From: Phenylobacterium sp.
Lineage (GTDB): Bacteria > Pseudomonadota > Alphaproteobacteria > Caulobacterales > Caulobacteraceae
DNA length: 64,000 nucleotides
Reading direction: 5' to 3'
Assembly (NCBI RefSeq): GCF_030693405.1
Contig: NZ_JAUYAW010000011.1
Location: 1-64,000 of the forward strand
The notes under the pieces were generated by a model. That model saw only the letters and a list, made by a program, of their open reading frames with translations. It did not search any database and had not been told where the DNA came from. Shown here in pieces: positions 30,943 through 40,326 of this stretch; the first letter of the stretch is position 1; each line of letters begins with the position of its first letter. A program made the translations under genes and the position numbers.

Positions 30943-33321
30943 ATGACTCCCCCATCCCTCTCACCCCCGCCGACCGGCGGGGCGCGGCTTCTGCGCGCAG
31001 CCATGGCGCCTCTGGCCGCCATCATCCTGGCAGGGACAGCCCAGGCGCAGACGGCCGAGCGCCCGCCGGGACAGGGTGAAGTGGAGATCCGACGCACCGC
31101 TCATGGCGTTCCGCATATCCGCGCCCTGGATCGGGAGGGGCTGGGCTTCGGGGCGGGCTATGCCTACGCCCAGGACAACATCTGTCTGATGGCCGACCAG
31201 ATCGTGACCCTCAGCGGCGAGCGGGCGCTGACCTTCGGCGCCGATGGACAGACCACAGTGTCCTTCCGCCCGATCCCCAACATCGAGGCCGACGTCTTCT
31301 TCCGGACGATCTTCGACATGGACGCCCTACGGCAGGCCTTTGCAGAGGTCGATCCCCGCTATGCCGACATGGTCCGGGGCTATGTGGCGGGCTATAATCG
31401 CTATCTCAGCGACACGGGCCGCGCGGCCCTGCCGGCGCCTTGCCGCGACGCCGACTGGGTCCGGCCCATCACCCTCGACGACCTGCTGCGCCTGAACGAT
31501 GAAAAGATGGTCCAGGCCAGCGCCGGAGCCTGGCTGTCGTCGATCGTCGCGGCCAAACCGCCGGGCGGCTCGCCCCAGACCGCGCTGCGGGCCCCAGAGC
31601 CGGCGCAATATGCCGGTCTGGGCAGCAATGGCTGGGCCTTCGGCAAGGCGGCGACCGCACAGGGCCGAGGCCTTGTCCTGGCCAATCCCCACTTCCCCTG
31701 GGCGACCACCAACCGGTTCTATCAGGTTCACCTGACCCTCCCGGGCGAGCTGGACGTCATGGGCGTGACCATGGCCGGCCTGCCTGGCGTCTCCATCGGC
31801 TTCAACAAGGACGTGGCCTGGACTCACACCGTCTCCACCGACCGTCACTTCTCGCTCTTCCAGCTGGACCTGAAGCCGGGCGATCCCCTGACCTATATGG
31901 TGGATGGCGCACCCCATCCGATCGAGGCCGTCCAGGTCGAGGTTCCCGTCAAGGGGGAGGCCGAGCCGCGCCGCAGGACGGTCTATCGGACGGCCTACGG
32001 ACCCGTCGTCGCGGCTCCGTCCAGCGGCTTTGCCTGGGACACAGCCCACGCCTACGCCCTGCGCGACGCCAACCGCGGCAATCTGCGCGCCTCGGAGGTC
32101 TGGCTGCGGTTCGGCGTGGCGAGCTCCGTCGAGGACATCCACCAGGCCCTGGTGGAGAGCGTCGGCATGCCCTGGGTGAACACCATCGCCGCCGACCGTC
32201 ATGGCCGCGCCCTCTATGCCGACATCACCGCAACGCCCAATCTGAGCGACGCCCATATGCAGACCTGCGCGGCGGATGCGCCGGCCGCGGCCAACTGGCG
32301 GGCCGCCCGGCTCTTCGTGCTGGACGGCGCCCGGGGCGCCTGTGACTGGCCCGTGTCAGCCGAGACGCCCGACGGGGGCCTGATGCCCGGGAGCGCCATG
32401 CCCGCCCTGTTCCGCGACGACTTCGTGGCCAACAGCAATGACAGCTACTGGCTGACCAATCCGGCCGCGCCCCTCACCGGCTATCCGCGGGTCATCGGCG
32501 AGGAAGGCGTGCCGCAGAACCTGCGCACCCGCTCGGGCCTGCTGGAGATCACCGCATGGCGCGAGGGAAGCGATGGACAACCCGGCCGCCTGTTTGACCG
32601 CAAGGGTGTGGAGACCATCCTCTACCGCAACAAGGTCCTGGCCGCCGACCTCGTCCTGGATGACCTGCTCGCCGCCTGCGGCCAGACCCCGCGCCAGACC
32701 CTGGAGACCGGGGTCCTCGACCTCACCCAGGCCTGCGCCGTCCTGGCCCGCTGGGATCGTCGGGCCGATGCCGACAGCGTCGGAACCCACCTCTTCCTGG
32801 AGTTCTGGACCACCGCCCACAAGATCCCTGACCTCTATGCGATCCCCTTCGATCCTAGGCAGCCGGTGACCACCCCCCACGGCCTGAGCCCCTCGCCGGA
32901 GGTTCGGGCCGCCGCCCTGCGCGCCCTGGCCGAGGCCGTACGGCTGACCCAGTCCCGCGGCCTGGCGCTGGACGCACCCTGGGGTCAGGTCCAGGTCCGC
33001 CCGGTGGGCGCTGAGCGGCTGGCCGTCCACGGCGCGGACGGCGATATCGGGGTGCTGAACGCCCAGCGTTCGGTCTGGAGCGATGAGGCCAAGGCCTATC
33101 TGCCGGTCCATGGCTCAAGCTATGTGCAGGTGGTGGAGTTCGAGGCGGACGGCCCCAAGGCCGAGGCGGTGCTCAGCTATGGCCAGAGCGCCCATCCGGC
33201 CTCGCCCCACTATGGGGATCAGACCCGTCTCTATGCCGCCGAAGCCTGGTGGCCCTTGCCCTTCACCGAGGCCGAGATCGCTGCTGATCCGGCCCTGACC
33301 GTGACTCGACTGACCCGTTGA
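30943..33321 (+). CDS. Penicillin acylase family Ntn-hydrolase (exported)
   Basis: ATG 30943 (GAGGAAAC upstream) gives 792 aa with a signal peptide ending AQAQ. The proenzyme is expected to self-cleave at G227-S228 (AGLGSNGWAFG), exposing Ser228 as the N-terminal nucleophile of the beta chain. Other family segments are GAGYAYAQDNICLM and VSIGFNKDVAWTHTVS in the oxyanion region and VANSNDSYWLTNP later. Relatives hydrolyse acyl-homoserine lactones (PvdQ, AhlM type), aculeacin or beta-lactam side chains. Length and the SNGW motif fit the AHL/aculeacin acylase branch, but substrate is inferred. Confidence 0.87.
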   Translation: MTPPSLSPPPTGGARLLRAAMAPLAAIILAGTAQAQTAERPPGQGEVEIRRTAHGVPHIRALDREGLGFGAGYAYAQDNICLMADQIVTLSGERALTFGADGQTTVSFRPIPNIEADVFFRTIFDMDALRQAFAEVDPRYADMVRGYVAGYNRYLSDTGRAALPAPCRDADWVRPITLDDLLRLNDEKMVQASAGAWLSSIVAAKPPGGSPQTALRAPEPAQYAGLGSNGWAFGKAATAQGRGLVLANPHFPWATTNRFYQVHLTLPGELDVMGVTMAGLPGVSIGFNKDVAWTHTVSTDRHFSLFQLDLKPGDPLTYMVDGAPHPIEAVQVEVPVKGEAEPRRRTVYRTAYGPVVAAPSSGFAWDTAHAYALRDANRGNLRASEVWLRFGVASSVEDIHQALVESVGMPWVNTIAADRHGRALYADITATPNLSDAHMQTCAADAPAAANWRAARLFVLDGARGACDWPVSAETPDGGLMPGSAMPALFRDDFVANSNDSYWLTNPAAPLTGYPRVIGEEGVPQNLRTRSGLLEITAWREGSDGQPGRLFDRKGVETILYRNKVLAADLVLDDLLAACGQTPRQTLETGVLDLTQACAVLARWDRRADADSVGTHLFLEFWTTAHKIPDLYAIPFDPRQPVTTPHGLSPSPEVRAAALRALAEAVRLTQSRGLALDAPWGQVQVRPVGAERLAVHGADGDIGVLNAQRSVWSDEAKAYLPVHGSSYVQVVEFEADGPKAEAVLSYGQSAHPASPHYGDQTRLYAAEAWWPLPFTEAEIAADPALTVTRLTR

Positions 33322-33343
33322 CCATAGCGACCGGGCGGCGGGT

Positions 33344-35605
33344 TCAGCCCTTCGCCCGGTCCACCGTCTCGACGCTGGGATTGGCGCGCAGGGCTGCGGC
33401 GATGTGGGTCAGGTGCTTGGCGTCCTTGACCTCGAGGTCGAAGTCCACGTCGAAGAAGTCCCGCTGCCGGTGGTGCATGCGCAGGTTGACGATGTTGCCG
33501 CCCGCCTCGCCGATCACCGTACAGACCTGGCCCAGCATGCCCGGCGCGTTCTTGATCGTCGCCACCAGGCTCGACCGGGAGATGGTGTTGCGCTCGGCCT
33601 CCGGCGTCCATTGCAGGTCGCGCCAGACCTCCTCGCGGTCTTCATACTCGGCGAGGGTCGCGCAATCGATGGTGTGGACCGCCAGGCCGCCGCCTTCCGG
33701 ATCGAGGATGCCGACGATCCGGTCCCCGGGCACCGGGCTGCAGCAGGGGGCGAAGTGCAGGGTCATGCCTTGGGTCAGGCCGCTGCCGCGCACATAGAGC
33801 CGGGCGCCGGCCCCGCCCTCGATCCGGCGCTGGGCGGTGGCCGCCTCACGGTCCTGGGCGTTCAGGCCGGGGAAGACCACGTCCAGCACCTGGGTCGGCG
33901 TGACCCGGCCCCGGCCGACAGCCTCATAGAGATCATCCTCAGTGGCGGTGGCGAACCGGTCGAGCGCCGGCCGCAGGGAGACGTCGGCCAGTCGCTTGCC
34001 GGCCCGCTCGAAGGTCTGCTCCACCGTGGCGCGACCGAGCCTTGTGAACTCGTCCTTCTCGCTCTGGCGGATATGCCGTCGGATGGCCGAGCGGGCCCGA
34101 CCCGTCACGGTCAGCGAGCGCCAGTCCGGCGGCACCACGGGCTTGGCGCCGCGGATAACCTCCACCACGTCGCCATTCTGCAGCAGGGTGCGTAGGGGGC
34201 GCAGCTCGCCATTGACCTTCACCCCGATGCAGGTGTCGCCCACATCGGTGTGGACCGCATAGGCGAAGTCCAGCGGCATGGCGCCCCGGGGCAGACTGAC
34301 CAGCCGGCCCTTTGGCGTGAAGACGAACACCTGGTCGAGGAACATTTCGAGCTTGGCGTGCTCCACCAGCTCGTCGACGTCGCCGCCATGCTCCAGCAGC
34401 TGCACCAGGTGGCGCAGATTGACCAGCGGGTCGCGCCCGCCGGCCGCGGCCTGGGCCTCGGCGTCGAAGCCATAGCTCTCGTTCTTGTAGCGCCAGTGGG
34501 CGGCGACCCCGTCCTCGGCCACCCGGTCCATGGCCTCGGTGCGGATCTGCATCTCGATGCGCATGCCGCGCGGCCCCACCACCGTGGTGTGGATCGAGCG
34601 GTAATTGTTCCGCTTCGGGGTCGAGATGTAGTCCTTGAACCGCTCGGGCACGCTGGACCAGGCCCGGTGGATGACCCCCAGCGCCCGGTAGCAGTCCTCC
34701 TCGGAGTCGACGATCACCCGGAAGGCGTAGATGTCCGACAGCTGGGAGAAGCCGATCGATTTGCGCTGCAGCTTGCGCCAAATGGAGAAGGGATGCTTCT
34801 CGCGGCCGAACACCCGGGCCGGAACCCCGCCCTCGGCCAGCTTGCCCAGCACCTCGTCGGAGACCACCGAGACCGCCCCGCCCTGCTCCTGACGCAGCGC
34901 CGACAGCCGCCGACCGATGGCGTCCCGGGCCACCGGGTTCAGGTGGATGAAGGCCAGCTCCTCCAGCTCGGTGCAGATGCGGTGACAGCCGATGGACCTC
35001 GCCAGCGGCGCATAGATGTCCAGGGTCTCCCGGGCGATCCGCTCGCGCTTGGCGGGGTTCTTGATGAACTCCAGCGTGCGCATGTTGTGCAGCCGGTCGG
35101 CCAGCTTGACCATCAGGACGCGCACGTCCTTGGAGATGGCCAAGATGAACTTGCGCAGGTTCTCCGCCTGGCGGGTATGTTCGGAATTGCCCTCCAGCTG
35201 CGAGAGCTTGGTGACGCCCTCGACCAGCTCGCCGATCTCTTCGCCGAACAGCTGGTCGATATCGGCCCGGCTGACCGGACAGTCCTCGATCACATCATGC
35301 AGCAGGGCCGTGACGATGGTCGCGGTGTCTAGCCGGTAATCGGTGAGGATGCCCGCCACCTCGATGGGGTGGGCGAAATAGGGGTCGCCGGACGCGCGCT
35401 TCTGCGAGCCATGCATACGCATGGCGTAGACATAGGCGCGGTTCAGCAGCGCCTCGTCGGCGGTGGGGTCGTAGGAGCGGACCTTCTCGATCAGCTCATA
35501 TTGGCGAAGCAGCTTGGGCGGACGCGCCGGAACAGGCGCGTCCTTGAGCTCGGCGACGGGTTGGGCCGCCTGGACGGTTAGAGGGTCTGCGCCTTCGGGG
35601 CTCAG
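33344..35605 (-). CDS. rsh: Bifunctional (p)ppGpp synthetase/hydrolase, probable CTG start
   Basis: A RelA/SpoT homologue controlling the stringent response. ATG 35422 would give 692 aa but cuts off the first conserved helix of the HD domain. Translating upstream in frame gives [20 protein letters not shown] and then the expected helix, with no ATG, GTG or TTG before the stop that bounds the frame. The best start is CTG at 35605, overlapping the rpoZ stop as CTGA, 7 nt after AGGAGG; it gives 753 aa. Domains are HD hydrolase ([21 protein letters not shown]), synthetase ([29 protein letters not shown]), TGS ([14 protein letters not shown]), and C-terminal zinc-finger and ACT domains. Confidence 0.93.
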   Translation of the reverse strand: MSPEGADPLTVQAAQPVAELKDAPVPARPPKLLRQYELIEKVRSYDPTADEALLNRAYVYAMRMHGSQKRASGDPYFAHPIEVAGILTDYRLDTATIVTALLHDVIEDCPVSRADIDQLFGEEIGELVEGVTKLSQLEGNSEHTRQAENLRKFILAISKDVRVLMVKLADRLHNMRTLEFIKNPAKRERIARETLDIYAPLARSIGCHRICTELEELAFIHLNPVARDAIGRRLSALRQEQGGAVSVVSDEVLGKLAEGGVPARVFGREKHPFSIWRKLQRKSIGFSQLSDIYAFRVIVDSEEDCYRALGVIHRAWSSVPERFKDYISTPKRNNYRSIHTTVVGPRGMRIEMQIRTEAMDRVAEDGVAAHWRYKNESYGFDAEAQAAAGGRDPLVNLRHLVQLLEHGGDVDELVEHAKLEMFLDQVFVFTPKGRLVSLPRGAMPLDFAYAVHTDVGDTCIGVKVNGELRPLRTLLQNGDVVEVIRGAKPVVPPDWRSLTVTGRARSAIRRHIRQSEKDEFTRLGRATVEQTFERAGKRLADVSLRPALDRFATATEDDLYEAVGRGRVTPTQVLDVVFPGLNAQDREAATAQRRIEGGAGARLYVRGSGLTQGMTLHFAPCCSPVPGDRIVGILDPEGGGLAVHTIDCATLAEYEDREEVWRDLQWTPEAERNTISRSSLVATIKNAPGMLGQVCTVIGEAGGNIVNLRMHHRQRDFFDVDFDLEVKDAKHLTHIAAALRANPSVETVDRAKG

Positions 35606-35961
35606 TACCGCTCCTCCTGACCGCCATCCCGGTCGCTCTGCAGGGCCCGGATCAGTTCCAGCTCGCTCATCTGGGCGTGGGTCGGGTCGGCCAGCAGGGC
35701 CAGGGTTTCGGCCTCTTCCTCAGCCTCGGTGTGCTCGTCCACACGCTGCAGGCTGGAGATCAGGTTCTCGCGCAGCTCCTCGGCGTCGACCACGTCATCG
35801 GCGATCTCGCGCAGGGCGACCACGGGGTTCTTGTCGTTGTCCCGGTCCACCAGCAGCTGGGCGCCGGCCGAGATGCCCCGCGCACGATGGGCCGCCAGAA
35901 GAACCAGGTTGAAGCGGTTCGGAACCTTCTGGATGCAATCTTCGACGGTGACGCGGGCCAT
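35602..35961 (-). CDS. rpoZ: RNA polymerase omega subunit
   Basis: 119 aa. It begins [17 protein letters not shown] and contains [11 protein letters not shown], both typical of omega, which stabilises beta-prime in RNA polymerase and contributes to the (p)ppGpp site 1 in many bacteria. An acidic tail follows the core. Its stop overlaps the proposed CTG start of rsh, so the two are translationally coupled, a functionally apt pairing. Confidence 0.94.
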   Translation of the reverse strand: MARVTVEDCIQKVPNRFNLVLLAAHRARGISAGAQLLVDRDNDKNPVVALREIADDVVDAEELRENLISSLQRVDEHTEAEEEAETLALLADPTHAQMSELELIRALQSDRDGGQEERY

Positions 35962-36241
35962 GAAATCCTCAGATCTGATCTAGAACCCGCCAAAATAGGC
36001 GGTTTGCACCGATTGTGCAACGCCGCAGAGAAGGAGCGCCGCATTCGAGCGCGCGTTTCCGGCGGCGCTAGCCATTGGCCCGGTCGCCCTACGGCACGCA
36101 AGCCTGATCCGCGCAGGTCCGCTTCGAGCGTTGGCGCATTTCCCCAGCTACGAGCACAAAGACGACAATCGCGAGTCTCCGGGCAAGCCCCGCACTCCAC
36201 TCTTCCGGATTGCTGACGCCCCCTCCATTGGGCCGCGATGA
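35962..36241. other. Non-coding flank upstream of rpoZ
   Basis: A 280-nt stretch with the rpoZ promoter at its left end and no convincing coding frame beyond it. Base composition is high-GC until about 36200, then drops sharply at the Sel1-like gene, so the right end may be the edge of inserted DNA. Confidence 0.4.
35992..36020 (-). promoter_or_regulatory. Candidate sigma-70 type promoter of rpoZ-rsh
   Basis: On the minus strand TTGCAC (36020-36015), a 17-nt spacer and TATTTT (35997-35992) lie 31 nt before the rpoZ ATG. The -35 element is half of a perfect inverted repeat (TTGCAC-CGATT-GTGCAA, 36004-36020), which could bind a regulator. Confidence 0.5.
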
Positions 36242-36934
36242 GTGCTAGACGTTATTATTGAAATCCGGGATGAATACTGCGTCTATTATCGCCCTAGCAG
36301 TCAACAGACAAATCATGGAGTACGAACGAAATTGCGCAACAATAGACCCCCATCTGATCGCGATCAGGATGCGAATCTTGAGGAGTACGAAATCATCATA
36401 TCTCGGGCAGATATCGATGAAACCGAAAGAATGACCCTCATGTCGCGGCTTGCAGATAATGGGTCAATATTAGCAATGAATTTTATGGGAGATCGATTTT
36501 ATCTTCAGCGAGGCCATCAGCTGGATCTGGATACAGCAAAGGGGTGGTACGAGCGTGCTGCGTCAAACGGGTCTCTTTTAGCTTTAACAAACCTGGCGAT
36601 TATATCGACAATGCGCGGAGATACGAAGCAGGCAGTTGAAATGTTTGATCAGGCCTCTCGCATGAACTATGCACCGGCAATGTATTCGCTTGGTATAGCG
36701 TATGCGTATGGTGAATTAATTGAGGCCGATTTGAGTAGGTCCGGAGAGTTGCTTGAGGGCGCCGCCGGAATGGGATTTCTCTCAGCGGAGAGGGAGTTGA
36801 GGGTGCTTGAGCTGAGAGGAAGATTCGGGGTTGTAATGTGGTTTAGAGCGCTGCTGGCGATTTTTCCGCTGATGAGTAAACTTGCGGATGCTAAAAAGCG
36901 GGGCGCCTGGCCGGAGAAGGTTGGAGACTGGTAG
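36242..36934 (+). CDS. Sel1-like repeat protein, AT-rich, probably acquired
   Basis: As drawn, GTG 36242 gives 230 aa, but the start is uncertain: there is no clear ribosome binding site and the first internal Met is at about residue 64. Two to three Sel1-like (TPR-type) helical repeats cover about 70-190, for example DTAKGWYERAASNGSLLALT and AVEMFDQASRMNYAPAMYSL. A hydrophobic helix (VVMWFRALLAIFPLM) lies near the C-terminus. Sampled lines are about 43-45 percent GC, far below neighbours, with A/T-ending codons. No mobility gene is present. Function is unknown; Sel1 repeats mediate protein contacts. Confidence 0.65.
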   Translation: MLDVIIEIRDEYCVYYRPSSQQTNHGVRTKLRNNRPPSDRDQDANLEEYEIIISRADIDETERMTLMSRLADNGSILAMNFMGDRFYLQRGHQLDLDTAKGWYERAASNGSLLALTNLAIISTMRGDTKQAVEMFDQASRMNYAPAMYSLGIAYAYGELIEADLSRSGELLEGAAGMGFLSAERELRVLELRGRFGVVMWFRALLAIFPLMSKLADAKKRGAWPEKVGDW

Positions 36935-37187
36935 GAAAGTCGGGCCACGCACCGCTATCAGGTCTGTTGACGCCCAACGCATTGCGGGAACGTTGGGCCT
37001 GCAGGGTTTTACCGAGGGGACCGGTCACGGCGCGACAGGCGCGTGTCGTCTTTCCCGGTGCCCCGCAGCACACTACCCGAGGTAACCGGCGGCAGCAGAC
37101 CCTTTTCAGCGACGCCGATCATCGAACGAAAGTTCAGCCTAGCCTCGAATTCTAAATGTAGTGCGCTTCCCACCTCCAGGATCTGTC
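36935..37187. other. 253-nt spacer with hairpins after the Sel1-like gene
   Basis: No gene is recognised. A perfect 8-bp stem GCCCAACG/CGTTGGGC (36972-36998) is followed by GGGTTTT and could end Sel1-gene transcription. A second small stem CGACA/TGTCG (37033-37048) follows. On the minus strand a short frame ending at 37009 has plausible codons but no recognisable homology. Composition returns to high GC across this stretch. Confidence 0.4.
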
Positions 37188-37667
37188 TTACCCTGCCCGC
37201 GCGTCGCACCCCACGCTCGCCCCCACCGCCAACGCCTGCGCCGTCTGCCCCGACACCGGATGGCGCCAGTCCGGTGCGATTTCGGCCAGGGGTCCCATGA
37301 CGAACAGGCGGGTGTGGGCGCGGGGATGGGGCAGGATCAGGTCTGCGGCCTCGATCACCGCCCGCCCATGGGCGATCAGATCGAGATCCAGTGTCCTGGG
37401 GGCGTTCCTTTCGCCCCGATTGCGGTTGAATTCCGCCTCGATTGAAAACAGGGTACGCAGAACCGAACTCGGTTCATTCGGCGTCTCGACAATGGCGACG
37501 CCGTTGCGATACTCCGGGGCTGAGGGGTCCGGCCAGGCGGCCGAGCGCCACCAGCGGGACCGATGAAGAACAGGCAATCCCGCCTGATCCAGACGCGCCA
37601 GGGCGGCTTCCAGAAGGGCTTCCGAGGACGAGAAATCTCCGGCGAGATTACTGCCCAGGGCGATCAC
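37188..37667 (-). CDS. folK: 2-amino-4-hydroxy-6-hydroxymethyldihydropteridine pyrophosphokinase
   Basis: HPPK step of folate synthesis. The core begins VIALGSNLAGDF and includes RSRWWRSAAW, RGERNAPRTLDLDLIAHG and LPHPRAHTRLFVMGPLAEI. I prefer GTG 37667 (159 aa), which has GGAG about 7 nt upstream and matches the usual N-terminus. An in-frame GTG at 37715 would add 16 residues but has no ribosome binding site and would leave 4 nt to the divergent NYN gene. Confidence 0.92.
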   Translation of the reverse strand: MIALGSNLAGDFSSSEALLEAALARLDQAGLPVLHRSRWWRSAAWPDPSAPEYRNGVAIVETPNEPSSVLRTLFSIEAEFNRNRGERNAPRTLDLDLIAHGRAVIEAADLILPHPRAHTRLFVMGPLAEIAPDWRHPVSGQTAQALAVGASVGCDARAG

Positions 37668-37719
37668 TACCGCTCCGTCCCAGCCCGACCCCGCGCCGCT
37701 TTCAAGGAATTCCACGCTT

Positions 37720-38319
37720 ATGACCTTCTACCCCACCGATCGGCTCGCCCTCTTTATCGACGGCGCGAACCTGTACTCGGCGGCCAAGGGACTCGGCTTC
37801 GACATCGACTACCGCAAGCTGCTGGAAGAGTTTCGCAAGCGCGGCGTGCTGGTGCGGGCCTACTACTACACCGCGCTTGTCGAGGACCAGGAGTACTCCC
37901 CCATCCGCCCGCTGGTGGACTGGCTGGACTACAACGGCTTCCGCCTGGTGACCAAACCCGCCCGGGAATATACCGACGCCCAGGGGCGCAAGCGCTGGCG
38001 CGGCGACATGGACGTGGAGATCGCCGTCGACATGATGGAGATGGCCGAGCACGCCGACCATCTGCTTCTGTTCTCCGGGGACGGGGACTTCCGCTGCCTG
38101 GTCGAAGCGGTGCAGCGCAAAGGCGCGCGGGTGACCGTGGTCTCCACCGTCAAGTCGCAGCCGCCGATGGCGTCCGACGACCTGCGCCGCCAGGCCGACG
38201 CCTTCATCGATCTGGCCGACCTGTCGGAGATCATCGGCCGGCCCTCGCGCCTGCCTAGGTTCATCCAGGAAAGCCGGATGACCAGCTCCAGCGAGACCGA
38301 GGCGGATGCCGAGGCCTGA
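37720..38319 (+). CDS. NYN domain (LabA/DUF88) nuclease-like protein
   Basis: 199 aa. It has the PIN-like NYN fold with acidic residues in LALFIDGANLYSA, RGDMDVEIAVDMM and LLFSGDGDFRCLVEA, the expected metal-binding positions of an RNase. The C-terminal tail (about 165-199) is Ser/Glu-rich. It overlaps the following glycosylase gene by 14 nt. The RNA target is unknown; relatives act in RNA turnover. Confidence 0.85.
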   Translation: MTFYPTDRLALFIDGANLYSAAKGLGFDIDYRKLLEEFRKRGVLVRAYYYTALVEDQEYSPIRPLVDWLDYNGFRLVTKPAREYTDAQGRKRWRGDMDVEIAVDMMEMAEHADHLLLFSGDGDFRCLVEAVQRKGARVTVVSTVKSQPPMASDDLRRQADAFIDLADLSEIIGRPSRLPRFIQESRMTSSSETEADAEA

Positions 38320-38962
38320 GCCGGCCGTGAGCTCCGCCGAACCGCCCCGCGACTGTCCGCTTTGCCCAAGGCTGGTGGCCTACCGACAGGTCAACCGTGA
38401 CGCCCATCCCGACTGGTGGAACGGCCCTGCGCCCTCCTTCGGCGACGCGGGCGCCCGCCTGGCCGTGGTGGGGCTGGCGCCCGGACGCATGGGCGCCAAC
38501 CGAACGGGGCGGCCCTTCACCGGCGACTTCGCCGGGGTGCTGCTGTTTGAGACCCTCATCAAGCAGGGCTTTGCGCAGGGGTCCTATGAGGCGCGACCCG
38601 ACGACGGGCTCAAGCTGGTGGACTGCCTGATCACCAACGCCGTGCGCTGCGCCCCGCCGGGCAACAAGCCCGAGACCAGCGAAGAGAACACCTGCCGGCC
38701 GTTCCTGACCGCGCGGCTCGACCAGTTGCCGAACCTCAAGGTGATCGTCACCCTGGGCGATGTCTCACGTCGCAATGTGCTGAAGGCCCTGGGGCTGAAG
38801 GCCAGCGCCGGCGTCGGCGGCCACGGGTCAGAGTTCCAGGCCGGCGCCTACCGGGTGATCAATTCCTACCACTGCTCCCGGCTGAACACGAACACCGGCC
38901 GGCTGACGCCGCAGATGTTCGAGGACATCTTCATCCGCGCCCGCGAACTGCTCACGGACTAG
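38306..38962 (+). CDS. Uracil-DNA glycosylase, family 5 (UDGb)
   Basis: 218 aa from ATG 38306; GTG 38327 is an alternative. Four cysteines suited to an iron-sulfur cluster occur as CPLC near the N-terminus, CAPPGNKP and one further Cys (ENTCRPF). The active-site loop is GLAPGRMGANRTGRPFTGD, typical of family 5, with a C-terminal INSYHCSR. Such enzymes remove uracil and other deaminated bases. It is translated from within the end of the NYN gene, so the two are probably co-expressed. Confidence 0.88.
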   Translation: MPRPEPAVSSAEPPRDCPLCPRLVAYRQVNRDAHPDWWNGPAPSFGDAGARLAVVGLAPGRMGANRTGRPFTGDFAGVLLFETLIKQGFAQGSYEARPDDGLKLVDCLITNAVRCAPPGNKPETSEENTCRPFLTARLDQLPNLKVIVTLGDVSRRNVLKALGLKASAGVGGHGSEFQAGAYRVINSYHCSRLNTNTGRLTPQMFEDIFIRARELLTD

Positions 38963-39014
38963 AGGCTGGTCCGCCCCCACTGCAGACGAAGGTCACCTCG
39001 CCTCTTCCGTCAGA

Positions 39015-39089
39015 GTCGGACTTGATCCGACCATCCATGAACACTGAGGCCAGCCCGGTGTTCATGGACCCTCGCGTCAGGCGCGAGGG
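39015..39089. repeat. Three tandem hairpins between convergent genes
   Basis: Perfect stems follow one another: GTCGGA/TCCGAC (39015-39031), TCCATGAACAC/GTGTTCATGGA (39034-39068, 11 bp) and CCCTCGCG/CGCGAGGG (39069-39089). The arrangement resembles dispersed palindromic units of alphaproteobacteria. It lies between the convergent glycosylase and GNAT genes, where a bidirectional terminator is expected. Confidence 0.6.
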
Positions 39090-39108
39090 GGACGGGAAAA
39101 ATGAAGGT

Positions 39109-39867
39109 CTAGGCGAGCCGCCAATAGTGATAGCGCCAGAGCGGCGTAAAGCCCGCCCGGGCGTAGAGGGCGAGCGCCGGCGCGTTGCCCGTCTCCACCT
39201 GCAGGAAGGCCTTGGTCGCCCCCCGCTCCAGGGCCGCGTGCGCCAGACGCGCCATCACCTGGCCCGCCAAGCCCTGCCCGCGGCGATCGCGGCGGGTGCG
39301 CATGCCATGCAGGCTGGCCCAGCCCTCCGCCAGGCTGAGCACACCCACCGCATGGGTCCCCTCCCCGTCGCGCACGGCGGCGAACACCGCGCCCGGCGAA
39401 TTGGACAGCACCGCCACGCGCTGGGCGCCGTCCTCGGGATCAAATCCCTCGCCCAGGAACACAGATGCCCAGGCCTCGTCCGGGCGGTCCAGCAGGACGA
39501 CCTCGTCCGGGTCCGCGACTGCAGCCACCCTGGCCAGGTCGGCGCGCATCACCTGGGTCGGCTGGGTCGGGACATAACCCCGTTCGGTCAGGGCCTCGGC
39601 ATGGCTCGACAGCCCCTCAACCTCGGGCAGGCGAAAGACCGGCGACATGGACCGGACGCGATAGGCCGCCTCGATCCGGGCGATCAGGCCCTCATCGCGC
39701 ACCAGGGTGTGGGTCAGGGGCGCAGCCGAATGGGCCCGGCCGATGGAGCCAGGGCGCAGGCCAAGAATCCAGGGTCCGATCACCTCATGGACCTCATGGG
39801 CCACCGCGGCGATCGTCGCCCGCTCGATGGCCTCGATCTCGGCCGGGCCTGGCGAGGTCGCGCTCAC
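39109..39867 (-). CDS. GNAT family N-acetyltransferase
   Basis: GTG 39867 gives 252 aa and overlaps the smpB stop as GTGA; a longer open frame upstream is the shadow of smpB. The C-terminal GNAT fold has the acetyl-CoA loop [19 protein letters not shown] and the late [13 protein letters not shown] segment. The N-terminal half (about 1-120) is a separate, divergent acetyltransferase-like region, so this may be a two-lobed GNAT. The substrate is not known. Confidence 0.82.
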   Translation of the reverse strand: MSATSPGPAEIEAIERATIAAVAHEVHEVIGPWILGLRPGSIGRAHSAAPLTHTLVRDEGLIARIEAAYRVRSMSPVFRLPEVEGLSSHAEALTERGYVPTQPTQVMRADLARVAAVADPDEVVLLDRPDEAWASVFLGEGFDPEDGAQRVAVLSNSPGAVFAAVRDGEGTHAVGVLSLAEGWASLHGMRTRRDRRGQGLAGQVMARLAHAALERGATKAFLQVETGNAPALALYARAGFTPLWRYHYWRLA

Positions 39868-40319
39868 CCCTTGTCGCGGAGCAGGCGGGCCTTGTCGCGG
39901 GCCCAGTCCCGCTCGGCGGAGGTCTCGCGCTTGTCGTGCAGCTTCTTGCCCTTGGCCAGCGCGATCTCCAGCTTGGCCAGGCCCTTGTCGTTCCAATAGA
40001 GCTTGGTGGGGACGATGGTGCGCCCCTCCCGCTGCACCGCCCCGATCAGCCGGTCGATCTGCTTGCGATGCAGCAGCAGTTTCCGCGGCCGGCGCGGCTC
40101 GTGGTTGAAGTGGCTGGCCTTGGCGTAGGGCGGGATGTCGGCGTTGATCAGCACGATGTCGCGCCCCTCAACGGCGGCATAGGACTCGGCGATATTGGCC
40201 TTGCCCGCGCGCAGGGACTTCACCTCGCTGCCGGTCAGGGCCAGGCCCGCCTCCATGGCGTCGTCGAGGAAATAGTCGAACCTTGCGCGCCGGTTCTCGG
40301 CGATGGGTTTTCCCGCCAT
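39864..40319 (-). CDS. smpB: SsrA-binding protein
   Basis: A 151-aa partner of tmRNA in ribosome rescue. Diagnostic text: [39 protein letters not shown] and a basic C-terminal tail ([15 protein letters not shown]). It lies 7 nt after dapA, with the GNAT gene coupled downstream. The tmRNA gene itself is not seen in the window. Confidence 0.96.
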   Translation of the reverse strand: MAGKPIAENRRARFDYFLDDAMEAGLALTGSEVKSLRAGKANIAESYAAVEGRDIVLINADIPPYAKASHFNHEPRRPRKLLLHRKQIDRLIGAVQREGRTIVPTKLYWNDKGLAKLEIALAKGKKLHDKRETSAERDWARDKARLLRDKG

Positions 40320-40326
40320 GAGGTCC

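Noticed and set aside
36940-37160. Possible structured RNA (RNase P-like GGAAAGTC start, tmRNA or tRNA) after the Sel1-like gene
   Set aside because: Only short chance matches; no RNase P core, no tmRNA tag sequence and no T-loop or acceptor pairing of a tRNA could be built.
37009-37209. Minus-strand 66-codon frame in the spacer after the Sel1-like gene
   Set aside because: Codons look plausible in places, but there is no recognisable homology or ribosome binding site and it runs into folK; at most a gene remnant.
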